This document shows positions 1 to 5,605 of a DNA stretch of 6,393 nucleotides, in pieces. The notes beneath the pieces were generated by a model, which saw only the letters and a list, made by a program, of their open reading frames with translations, ran no database searches and had not been told where the DNA came from. Within the stretch, counting starts at the first letter, position 1; the number at the start of each line of letters is the position of its first letter. Made by a program: the position numbers and the translations under genes. The DNA comes from Campylobacteraceae bacterium (GTDB lineage: Bacteria > Campylobacterota > Campylobacteria > Campylobacterales > Sulfurovaceae): NCBI GenBank assembly GCA_027081065.1, contig JALWLW010000022.1, forward strand, positions 1 through 6,393. The letters run 5' to 3'.

Positions 1-447
1 TTGCTGTAATATTTGGTATTCGGTTGAGCCGTTGGTTTTAAATTGGGTGTATAAATTAGCTCCTTTTTCTGCTGTTGACCATGAACCCAATGTATCTAAA
101 CCTATCATAAAAATTGTAGCAAATACGGCTATGACTAAATAACCTTTTTTCATTTTGCTATTAATAATCTTTGTTTTGAGTAGGCTATTAAAAAACTTTG
201 TGAACGCTCCACGCTTCACGGTATCAAATATGATTAATACAATAATAAAGGCTATTAAAGCCGTGTTTAATGTTGCTGTGTTGGTTTCTTCACCTGTAGT
301 AAAAAAAGGGCGTATAAGGGTATATACTCCAAAAGTGGAAATAATCCCACTCACGACCAGACCCCCAACGCTTTTTAAATCGTGTGAAGAGCTGATAAGG
401 TAATCTTCTAAAATTTGGTTTTTAATTGGTGGTTTTTTATTTGGCAT
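1..447 (-). CDS. Membrane protein with three predicted TM segments, C-terminus beyond window
   Basis: The frame is open for 149 codons from ATG at 447 to the left edge, so the 3' end is missing. I do not recognise the family. The N-terminus is short and Lys-rich (MPNKKPPIKN). Hydrophobic segments lie at about residues 27-45, 62-77 and 102-120. The strongly basic stretch between the second and third (about 78-101) should be cytoplasmic, which places the part after residue 121 outside the inner membrane. The ATG shares one base with the stop of the upstream GIY-YIG gene (TAATG), preceded by a G-rich AGGGGGT element, so translation is probably coupled. A plus-strand frame at 155-403 is an antisense shadow: it lacks this coupling and is less protein-like. 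The role is unknown; pairing with a nuclease-fold protein could mean a phage or conjugation accessory function, but nothing in the sequence proves it. Confidence 0.75.
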   Translation of the reverse strand, partial: MPNKKPPIKNQILEDYLISSSHDLKSVGGLVVSGIISTFGVYTLIRPFFTTGEETNTATLNTALIAFIIVLIIFDTVKRGAFTKFFNSLLKTKIINSKMKKGYLVIAVFATIFMIGLDTLGSWSTAEKGANLYTQFKTNGSTEYQILQQ

Positions 448-1094
448 TATTTACCCCCTATTTTATTTTTAACTTCTGTATAGGTCATTAAGGAGTAATA
501 ACCCTTATTCCCTCTTAGTTCTATAGCTCTGATTGATATTAATTGTTTGTATAATGAGGATAAAGAGGTTATTTCAGTTCTCCTATTTATATCTATAACT
601 TTTGTTTTAGGCTGTAGCTTTTCCCCTGCTTTCTGAACATTTATAAAAAGCTTTTTTAATAAATCCTCTTTTGATGTTTTTTGGTATGATTGTTTAGGGT
701 GGTGGGGTTTTGAACTATGGGCTAAAAGTTCTTTGATTTTATCTTCTAAATTTTGGTTTTTTGCTTCTAGTTCTTTATTGATTGACTTTAATAATAAAAC
801 CTCTGAAACTTGATAATCTTCAATTGTTTTTTTAACTTCTGATATAGTTTCAATATCAAATTTAAACCACTCTCCAACTGTATTAAAATTTTTATATTTC
901 TGATGTAGCTCTTCTTCTACTGCTAAAGTAATAAAGCGATTATCAAATGAATTAGTAGTTAAAATTTTCAATCTCTCATAATGTGAAGTCTGAATGTTTG
1001 CTAATCTTTTTTGTGGGTTATGGCTTATGCCTATCTTATAATTAGTGGTAGCACCTGCTTGAATGAGGTATACAAAGTGTTTCTGTGGTATCAT
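447..1094 (-). CDS. GIY-YIG superfamily protein (T5orf172/MUG113-like) with coiled coil
   Basis: The 215-residue protein begins with a GIY-YIG-type fold of the T5orf172/MUG113 kind. FVYLI (7-11) takes the GIY position, YKIGIS (19-24) the YIG position, and then come KRL with Arg30, EEELHQKY with Glu60-62 and His64, and GEWFKF (74-79), which is typical of this subgroup. Members have the catalytic layout of GIY-YIG endonucleases and are common in phages and mobile elements, but their substrates are mostly unknown. Residues about 80-123 are heptad-like and probably form a coiled coil. A basic linker rich in His, Lys and Ser follows, then a C-terminal part (about 140-215) that looks helical and may bind DNA; I cannot name it. 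The start is supported by AAGGA seven bases before ATG. The stop overlaps the start of the membrane-protein gene. Nuclease activity is inferred from the motifs. Confidence 0.85.
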   Translation of the reverse strand: MIPQKHFVYLIQAGATTNYKIGISHNPQKRLANIQTSHYERLKILTTNSFDNRFITLAVEEELHQKYKNFNTVGEWFKFDIETISEVKKTIEDYQVSEVLLLKSINKELEAKNQNLEDKIKELLAHSSKPHHPKQSYQKTSKEDLLKKLFINVQKAGEKLQPKTKVIDINRRTEITSLSSLYKQLISIRAIELRGNKGYYSLMTYTEVKNKIGGK

Positions 1095-1149
1095 TTTATG
1101 TTCCTTATTGGTTGATTTCTAATTAGCCTTTACGGCAACTTTTTTAAAT

Positions 1150-1187
1150 GTTTGGGGGTTAGATTTTGAACGGTTAAACCCTCAAAC
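1150..1187. repeat. Inverted repeat between RHH and GIY-YIG genes
   Basis: The arms GTTTGGGGGTT (1150-1160) and AACCCTCAAAC (1177-1187) pair over 11 positions with one exception, which would be a G-U wobble in a plus-strand RNA and a mismatch in a minus-strand RNA. The right arm overlaps the perfect palindrome GGTTTAACC-like core near 1172-1180. It lies three bases past the RHH stop. No T-tract follows on the minus strand, so it is not a standard intrinsic terminator; an operator or processing hairpin is equally possible. Confidence 0.45.
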
Positions 1188-1189
1188 GC

Positions 1190-1348
1190 TTACTTATTTT
1201 CAGTCTTATTTTTTTTAATATAATTCCTTATACACGCCCTAATAACTTCTGATTTTGTTTCTTCATTTTTTTTTAATGCTTCTTCAAAATCATCTAACAT
1301 CTTTTCAGATATTTTTATATTTATTCGTCTGTCTTTGATATTTTTCAA
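1190..1348 (-). CDS. Small ribbon-helix-helix (CopG/Arc-like) regulator, non-standard start
   Basis: This is a short gene of at most 52 codons. The product shows a textbook ribbon-helix-helix layout: a basic lead and alternating strand (DRRINIKIS, residues 6-14), helix A (EKMLDDFEEALKKN, 15-28), a turn, and helix B with the family-typical TKSEVIRACIRNYI (31-44). Such proteins dimerise and place the two strands in the DNA major groove; on plasmids they usually repress copy-number, partition or toxin genes and often themselves. No ATG precedes the fold. The largest frame starts at TTG (1348), but the strong GGAGG sits directly against that codon. An in-frame ATC at 1339 lies eight bases after GGAGGT and would give a protein starting KDRRINIKIS, which is the usual N-terminus of the family. 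The palindrome at 1372-1388 just upstream is a likely autoregulatory site. Family assignment is firm; the start is not. Confidence 0.8.
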   Translation of the reverse strand: MKNIKDRRINIKISEKMLDDFEEALKKNEETKSEVIRACIRNYIKKNKTENK

Positions 1349-1371
1349 CCTCCAATACTATTTATTTTTTA

Positions 1372-1388
1372 TGAGTATATTGTACTCA
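1372..1388. promoter_or_regulatory. Candidate operator palindrome for the left RHH gene
   Basis: TGAGTA and TACTCA form perfect 6-bp arms around a 5-bp centre, 24 bases upstream of the TTG codon. On the minus strand the centre contains TACAAT, a possible -10 element, so a bound protein would block transcription. A short palindrome over a promoter is the normal arrangement for RHH autorepression. No good -35 hexamer is visible, which is common in Campylobacterota promoters. Binding is inferred. Confidence 0.5.
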
Positions 1389-1400
1389 CCTTACACTTAT

Positions 1401-1426
1401 ATATATCTTAACTTCCTAAGATATAT
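1401..1426. repeat. Perfect 10-bp inverted repeat with 6-bp centre
   Basis: ATATATCTTA (1401-1410) and TAAGATATAT (1417-1426) are exact reverse complements around ACTTCC. The element sits between the RHH operator palindrome and the repeat array. It could be a second binding site, a hairpin in a transcript from either strand, or part of the origin region. The low complexity of the arms lowers confidence, but a perfect 10-bp match is still notable. Confidence 0.55.
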
Positions 1427-1443
1427 TAAAAAAGTTTTATGTA

Positions 1444-1468
1444 TATAGTAAGGGTATACTGTAAGGGT
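1444..1468. repeat. Two tandem 12/13-bp repeats (GTAAGGGT core)
   Basis: TATAGTAAGGGT (1444-1455) and TACTGTAAGGGT (1457-1468) agree at 10 of 12 positions and are spaced 13 bp apart. The second unit, read from 1455 as TATACTGTAAGGG, also resembles the TATGCTGTA units at 1551-1598. Inverted GTACCC elements, again 13 bp apart, occur at 1531 and 1544, and a GGGTAC lies at 1492. Confidence 0.55.
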
Positions 1469-1550
1469 CTTAAGATTGTATGTATTATGGGGGGTACGGC
1501 GTAGAACAGAATGAAGATTTTTTAAGTTTTGTACCCTCAAAATGTACCCA

Positions 1551-1598
1551 TATACAGTATGATATGCTGTATATTATGCTGTATATTATGCTGTAGGG
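1551..1598. repeat. Iteron-like array, four units of 12 bp
   Basis: Four units lie in exact 12-bp register: TATACAGTATGA (1551), TATGCTGTATAT (1563), the identical TATGCTGTATAT (1575), and TATGCTGTAGGG (1587). The first unit is degenerate. A period just above one helical turn puts successive sites nearly on the same face of the helix, as in iterons or cooperative operators. The array is followed by an A+T stretch. The binding protein could be either RHH protein or the primase-helicase; the sequence does not decide. Confidence 0.7.
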
Positions 1599-1683
1599 CG
1601 TGGATATTTTCGGTTACAATATATAATCTATTAAATAAATCTTTTTATTAGATATTTTATAAGCTTTTTTATTTGGTTGTATA

Positions 1684-1707
1684 TCCCAATATAAATAAAA
1701 ATTGGGA
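1684..1707 (-). terminator. Weak stem-loop after the primase-helicase gene
   Basis: TCCCAAT (1684-1690) and ATTGGGA (1701-1707) form a 7-bp stem with a 10-nt loop, starting 18 bases past the primase-helicase stop. On the minus strand the stem is not followed by a T-run, so termination would be weak. It may instead protect the 3' end of the mRNA. Confidence 0.35.
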
Positions 1708-1724
1708 ATTTGTTTTTATAGTAT

Positions 1725-4700
1725 TTACTCATTTTGAGCTTCTTCTAATTTGTGTATTTTCTGCATTATTTTAGCTTTCTCATTGATAGATAAATTTTCA
1801 TTTTTTAACTGCTTTTCTAAGTCCTGTACTGTCTCTATTTTCGCAGGTGCTTCTTCAAAAATAATTTCACAATCATACTTAATTTCATACTCTTTTATAA
1901 ATTCTTTTTCTTTAGCTTCAAGGGCTTCTAATCTTGCTTTTTCTCTCTCTTCTTTTTGCTTGATTTTTTTAAGCTGTTTTAATTCTTCTCTTGGTAAAGT
2001 GATAACGCTTTTTTCATCTTTACCATTAAATTTTTTTCTTCTATAAAACTCTAAACTATCTTTAGTAATATTTTCATCTTCTAAGAAGTCTTTGAGAAAT
2101 TGAGAAAAAGGGGCTTTTCCTTTTTTCATTGTTAATCTTACTTCTTGCTCTAAGATGTTTGATAGTTCGTTTACTGTTACAAATTCTTTTATTTTTATAG
2201 CTTCAAATATTTTAGCAATGATTATTTTTTTACCAATAAGGAAAAATTTTAATCGTGTGAATTTTTCGCTATTGGTACGTGTTCCTGTTAATATCTTATC
2301 TTGTATTGTTTTATCATCTAATCTTTTATCATTTAGTAGGGTAGTGGCTTCACCTGTACTAAAACCACCTTTAGCAGGATTTAGAAAGATTTTACTATTT
2401 TTCGCATTCAATAACCAATCAAATTTTATTTTTAATTCATTTAAAAATTTATCTTGCTTCTCTTTTCTCTCTTCACTTTTTAACTCCTTTTCTGCTTGGT
2501 CTTCATCTGTGATAAAATTCTTTGACTCTACATCATCATATTTTAACTCTTGATTGCTATTGACGATTTCAAAAGAGAGAGTATAGGCATTGTTTAAAAT
2601 TTCTATGTTTCCCTTTTTCTGTAAAAAGTCTATCATTTCACGCTCTATATATTTTGTAAACTCGGCACTATCTCCATTTTTAAAAATATTGGTAAAGCTC
2701 TTATCTTCTATCTCATCTAATCTATTTGTAAATTCAAAATCTTGTTTATCCTGTGTCTCTTTTCCTATGCTCTCACTTGCTATCATCTGCAAGGCTCGTT
2801 TATATGTTCTTAAAAATGCTTCGTGTGTTTGGTCTTGGTATGGTAGTTCTATATTTTTATTAATATATGCTTTTTTTGTTTGGTCACTAAAGAGGTCACT
2901 TGTTTTTCGCAGATTAAATTTTTTAGCAATATTTAGAATATTTATAGCTTTGTTCATAAGGCTTTCATCTTGTGCCTTATCGCCCTGTGTCTTGATAAAG
3001 TAATATTTTCCATTTCCCCTTATTCGTGCCATGAGCTGAATAAAAGTGTGTGGGTCATACGCTGAACCAAATTGGTATATAACAGATAGATTTTTAAAAT
3101 TTGCTCCTGTTGTTGCTCTTGTAGTTGAGATAATGGCTATATTCTCTTTTATCGCATTTATCTCTCCATCTTCAAGGGTTACGGCTTCACTATCATTTAA
3201 AAGCTTTTTTGTGTTACCTCGTGACGTTACAAGTAGGGTATTAACTTCATTCTCAATTAAATATCTTTGTATGTAGTCGGCTTGTTTTCTACTTTTTGAA
3301 TATAGCAATACATTACCATTTTTTAAATTCTCTTTGATGTTCTCTAAAAGTTGGGCTTCATCTTTGAAAGGGTCGGTGTAGTAGTGAATTTTTGAAAAAT
3401 ATCTTTTATCCAATTTACACAAAATAGGGTGAAAATTTGGTAAATCTGAATAGATAGGCGTTCCACTCATTGATAAAACTTTACCGTTATAGTTATCTCT
3501 TAAATAGTCATTGATTGATACTACTTTACCTCTAAAATTATGGCTTTGGTGTACTATGTGCTGTTCATCAAAAACTACAAGCTCACACGCTTCTAATCTT
3601 GTTTTTAATTCGTCCTGTGTCATTTTATTATTCAGTAGATTATAAAGAGTGTCGGTAGTGATTGAGATATAAGGGGCGTGGATATTTGCCATAACTGCGT
3701 CTAATTTCTCATTATTCTCTATATGGGTTATATTGGCTTTGTCTGTCTCTGATAGTTCCCCAGCAACTTTTTTTAATGGTGCTATGATTATCATGTTTTT
3801 ATATACCGTTGTTAAGTTCTCTTTTGTAAATGTACTTTTTCCTGTACCTGTTGGGCTTCCTAATATTATTTTATTATGGGCTTTGAACTGCTCTATAATT
3901 TGACCTGTAACATCTCCTAAATATTTTGAAGAATTTAAATTTATTAATTTATGGTTGATGGGTGGTGTTACCTGTAGCTGTATATAATATTTAATATCTT
4001 CTGTAATATCTCCACTCAATTTAAGTTTTTTTTGTAGTAGCTCTTTAAACATTTTTAGGTTATTAAATTTCTTCGCATTTTCTAAAAGTGGATTAATCTT
4101 CTCATCAATTTCAATAGAATTTTCAAGCTGTTTAATTCTTTCTGTGTGCAATACTTTTTTAATTGATTTTAAAGCGTCTCTTTTTATTCCCTTGGTGGTC
4201 ATATTAAGAGACTCTAAGAAGTCGGTTATGTCCTTAACGCCTGTTGGTAATTCGTTGGTATTTACATAATAGATTTTATTCAATATCTTTCTATCTTCAC
4301 CTTTTAATTCTGCAAATAGATTAATAATTTCTTTAGGTGTTAGCTCTTTATCTTGGAAGAGTATCACGGTTTTATAATCTTGGTCAAGGTGATTAAAATT
4401 AAATTTAATTGCTTTTGAGTCGGTGGCTAAGATGTCACATTGTGGAAGTGCTATATTAGCATTTATAGCGTCTTTTAGCCCCTCACATAATATAAGTGTT
4501 TGGCGTGTCTTGTTTGAGCCTTTTAAATATGCTCCTATGCTTTTAAAACCACTCTCTATTCTAAAAGTTGACCACCCTTTAAAATTATAGTTCCCATTAT
4601 ATTTAAAACGTGCGTTATGCTCTTCACCTGTAGTAAAATATAATATTTCGTGGGTGCTGTTTTCATCTGAATATAATTTTATGTTGGGGTGGTTCTCATA

Positions 4701-5054
4701 CTCTTTTTTAAAGAGGGTGGATAGTTGCATAGTTTCCAAAAAATGAGCAGATAATTTTTTAGTATCTGTTATGTTTTTAAGTGTATCTTTGGGGCTGTAG
4801 TTTGGTTGTGGCTTTGGTTCTGCTGTTTGGGTTGGGGTAGGGTGGTCAAGCTTTCCTAAACGCTTATTTAGTGCGAAAATAAAAGTTGAAATTTTTTGAG
4901 CTTGGAATGAACCATCTTTAAAAGTATTTATTAAAAGGGTGGTTTTGTCTCTTGAAAAATATGTATTATATTCTACTCCATCAAAAAGAAACTTTTTTAT
5001 TTTCTTTGGGTTGGTGAGTAGGTCGGTAATATCTGCGTATGTAAATTGTAACAT
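1725..5054 (-). CDS. TOPRIM-SF2 helicase fusion, probable replication primase-helicase
   Basis: The 1109-residue product joins two enzymatic parts. A TOPRIM-like domain covers about 185-280: LILCEGLKDA (Glu191), VILFQDKE (230-237), and the KDITDFL tail (274-280) that follows TOPRIM in many plasmid and phage primases. An SF2 helicase core follows: Walker A GSPTGTGKS (399-407), DEQH box (496-499), SGT motif III (530-532), LLYSKSRKQADYI (583-595), TTRATTGANF (644-653) and arginine-finger motif QLMARIRG (673-680). The last resembles the herpes-type origin-binding helicase group. Residues about 320-380 link the two parts; 840-1109 are highly charged, with a coiled coil near 1020-1055 and another near 1075-1105. 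No N-terminal zinc ribbon is visible, unlike DnaG. The acidic TOPRIM pair reads QDKE instead of DxD, so priming activity needs caution. AGAG seven bases before ATG supports the start. The context fits element replication; synthesis of primers is inferred. Confidence 0.85.
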   Translation of the reverse strand: MLQFTYADITDLLTNPKKIKKFLFDGVEYNTYFSRDKTTLLINTFKDGSFQAQKISTFIFALNKRLGKLDHPTPTQTAEPKPQPNYSPKDTLKNITDTKKLSAHFLETMQLSTLFKKEYENHPNIKLYSDENSTHEILYFTTGEEHNARFKYNGNYNFKGWSTFRIESGFKSIGAYLKGSNKTRQTLILCEGLKDAINANIALPQCDILATDSKAIKFNFNHLDQDYKTVILFQDKELTPKEIINLFAELKGEDRKILNKIYYVNTNELPTGVKDITDFLESLNMTTKGIKRDALKSIKKVLHTERIKQLENSIEIDEKINPLLENAKKFNNLKMFKELLQKKLKLSGDITEDIKYYIQLQVTPPINHKLINLNSSKYLGDVTGQIIEQFKAHNKIILGSPTGTGKSTFTKENLTTVYKNMIIIAPLKKVAGELSETDKANITHIENNEKLDAVMANIHAPYISITTDTLYNLLNNKMTQDELKTRLEACELVVFDEQHIVHQSHNFRGKVVSINDYLRDNYNGKVLSMSGTPIYSDLPNFHPILCKLDKRYFSKIHYYTDPFKDEAQLLENIKENLKNGNVLLYSKSRKQADYIQRYLIENEVNTLLVTSRGNTKKLLNDSEAVTLEDGEINAIKENIAIISTTRATTGANFKNLSVIYQFGSAYDPHTFIQLMARIRGNGKYYFIKTQGDKAQDESLMNKAINILNIAKKFNLRKTSDLFSDQTKKAYINKNIELPYQDQTHEAFLRTYKRALQMIASESIGKETQDKQDFEFTNRLDEIEDKSFTNIFKNGDSAEFTKYIEREMIDFLQKKGNIEILNNAYTLSFEIVNSNQELKYDDVESKNFITDEDQAEKELKSEERKEKQDKFLNELKIKFDWLLNAKNSKIFLNPAKGGFSTGEATTLLNDKRLDDKTIQDKILTGTRTNSEKFTRLKFFLIGKKIIIAKIFEAIKIKEFVTVNELSNILEQEVRLTMKKGKAPFSQFLKDFLEDENITKDSLEFYRRKKFNGKDEKSVITLPREELKQLKKIKQKEEREKARLEALEAKEKEFIKEYEIKYDCEIIFEEAPAKIETVQDLEKQLKNENLSINEKAKIMQKIHKLEEAQNE

Positions 5055-5076
5055 TTAATTTCTCTTTAAAAATTAT

Positions 5077-5094
5077 GCACCCCTTAAACGGTGC
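5077..5094 (-). promoter_or_regulatory. Leader hairpin next to the primase-helicase start
   Basis: GCACC (5077-5081) and GGTGC (5090-5094) pair around an 8-nt loop, 23 bases upstream of the primase-helicase ATG. In the mRNA it would sit just before the ribosome binding site AAAGAG. A closely similar element, ATGCAC then GGTGCTA, occurs at 6191-6211 in the leader of the ssb-like gene. Confidence 0.45.
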
Positions 5095-5101
5095 TATGTT
5101 A

Positions 5102-5140
5102 TAATTCACTTAACACGCTTCAAGTGTCTTAAGTGAATTA
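5102..5140. repeat. Long inverted repeat upstream of the primase-helicase gene
   Basis: TAATTCACTTAA (5102-5113) and TTAAGTGAATTA (5129-5140) are exact 12-bp arms; CAC (5114-5116) and GTG (5124-5126) extend the stem after a 2-nt bulge, leaving a 7-nt loop. As RNA it is a stable stem-loop; as DNA it is an operator-like palindrome. A TATAAC hexamer at its left edge (5103-5098 on the minus strand) could be a -10 box for the primase-helicase, so a bound repressor would overlap the promoter. Confidence 0.65.
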
Positions 5141-5151
5141 ACTCGCTTTCA

Positions 5152-5186
5152 TGATTAATAGATTGTTGGTAGCTCTCTATTAATCA
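5152..5186 (-). terminator. Stem-loop after the right RHH gene
   Basis: TGATTAATAGA (5152-5162) and TCTATTAATCA (5176-5186) form a perfect 11-bp stem with a 13-nt loop, 15 bases past the RHH stop. No T-run follows on the minus strand, so a terminator role is uncertain. It may also be a binding site or an RNA-processing element. Confidence 0.5.
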
Positions 5187-5200
5187 ACTTCATTACAAAA

Positions 5201-5356
5201 TCAAATCTTTTTTTCTTTTATCAATTCTAAAAACATTTTAAATAATTCTGTTTTGGTTTTATTACTCTCTAATGCTTTTGATTCAAACACTTTAAAATCA
5301 TCAGGTGTTACTCTAAACTGTAGCATTTTTGTTTTTAATCTTTTTTCTCTCTTCAT
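5201..5356 (-). CDS. Small ribbon-helix-helix protein upstream of the primase-helicase
   Basis: This 51-residue protein starts MKREKRLKTK, a very basic arm. The RHH fold follows: strand MLQFRVT (11-17), helix A DDFKVFESKALES (19-31), and helix B TKTELFKMFLELIKEKK (34-50), with the typical T-K-T-E-L entry to helix B. Related small proteins act as plasmid repressors or as relaxosome accessory proteins (MobC-like); no relaxase is visible here, so a repressor is favoured. AAAGGTGA with a short spacer before ATG at 5356 supports the first Met over Met11. The promoter region carries two exact 12-bp direct repeats that are likely self-operators. The gene is 146 bases upstream of the primase-helicase and may be cotranscribed with it, which suits a replication-control role. 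The product is unrelated in sequence to the left RHH protein beyond the fold. Confidence 0.8.
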   Translation of the reverse strand: MKREKRLKTKMLQFRVTPDDFKVFESKALESNKTKTELFKMFLELIKEKKI

Positions 5357-5374
5357 GTTGTCACCTTTATTAAC

Positions 5375-5408
5375 TGTACTTCCATTATATTAATTTTGTA
5401 CTTCCATT
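5375..5408 (-). promoter_or_regulatory. Promoter with two 12-bp direct repeats, candidate RHH operator
   Basis: The 12-mer TGTACTTCCATT (plus-strand reading) occurs exactly twice, at 5375-5386 and 5397-5408, 22 bp start to start, about two helical turns. On the minus strand a perfect TATAAT (5389-5384) lies between and overlaps one copy, 28 bases before the RHH start codon. A repressor on both copies would cover the -10 and the spacer. Autoregulation by the RHH protein is inferred from position. Confidence 0.65.
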
Positions 5409-5528
5409 GTTCTTAAATCTACCAAATTTAAAATTATTTTTAGCTCCTGCGATTAGGTGGCTTCGCCTTAGAGGATAAAAGCGTCCTTTTTTGAGTATTG
5501 CTATAGTTATTCCTAAAAAAAATATAAT
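5385..5528 (-). other. Start-less 47-codon open frame, possible gene remnant
   Basis: From just after a TAG (5531-5529) to TAA (5387-5385) the minus strand is open for 47 codons. The peptide begins with a hydrophobic stretch (IIFFLGITIAIL) followed by a basic part (KKGRFYPLRRSHLIAGAKNN), which looks protein-like. There is no ATG, GTG or TTG upstream of the hydrophobic segment; only ATT or ATA could serve. It contains an 8-base T-run where a frameshift could occur, and its end runs into the RHH promoter. It may be a decayed gene, a non-AUG small membrane protein, or chance. It also covers the GC-richer hairpin patch at 5447-5490. Confidence 0.2.
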
Positions 5529-5564
5529 CTAATTATTCGCTACCCTATAATTTAATTCTCATTA

Positions 5565-5598
5565 TTTGAGCTACTTAATGGCGATAAAATAGCTCAAA
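5565..5598 (-). terminator. Stem-loop downstream of the ssb-like gene
   Basis: TTTGAGCTA (5565-5573) and TAGCTCAAA (5590-5598) form a perfect 9-bp stem with a 16-nt loop, 10 bases past the ssb-like stop. The following minus-strand bases (TAATGAGAATT) are not a T-run, so it is an imperfect intrinsic terminator at best. It neighbours a second palindrome at 5606-5619 and a competing pair AAGGCT/AGCCTT (5597-5602 with 5616-5621). Confidence 0.5.
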
Positions 5599-5605
5599 GG
5601 CTCAC

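Larger units (their letters stand above)
1444..1720. other. Candidate replication origin or partition/control region
   Basis: This gene-free stretch combines short periodic repeats on the left (1444-1598) with about 110 bases of almost pure A+T on the right (1606-1720), which would melt easily. It is flanked by the primase-helicase gene and an RHH regulator gene. Repeat array, AT-rich unwinding region and neighbouring replication gene together are the usual parts list of a plasmid origin. I see no DnaA box I could defend. The alternatives are a centromere-like partition site or a multi-operator promoter. The short plus-strand frame here that reads MLYI repeats is a by-product of the 12-bp period. 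Confidence 0.45.

Noticed and set aside
155..403. 82-codon plus-strand open frame
   Set aside because: It lies antisense to the coupled membrane-protein gene and has no ribosome binding site or recognisable domain.
1371..1448. 25-codon plus-strand frame starting ATGAGTATA
   Set aside because: There is no ribosome binding site, and it is made of the palindromes upstream of the RHH gene.
1564..1596. Short frame encoding repeated MLYI
   Set aside because: It is an arithmetic result of the 12-bp repeat period and has no ribosome binding site.
1551..1598. CRISPR array
   Set aside because: The units are 12 bp and directly tandem, with no spacers.
1750..3276. Four plus-strand open frames inside the helicase gene
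   Set aside because: They are antisense shadows of a gene with clear SF2 and TOPRIM motifs; their peptides are Phe/Ser/Leu-rich as expected from the reverse of Lys/Glu-rich codons.
5440..5490. tRNA or known structured RNA in the GC-richer patch around GGCTTCGCC
   Set aside because: Only a 3-bp stem and weak outer pairs form; there is no cloverleaf. The AGGA-N8-TCCT stem before TTTTTT on the plus strand is only 4 bp, too weak to call a terminator.
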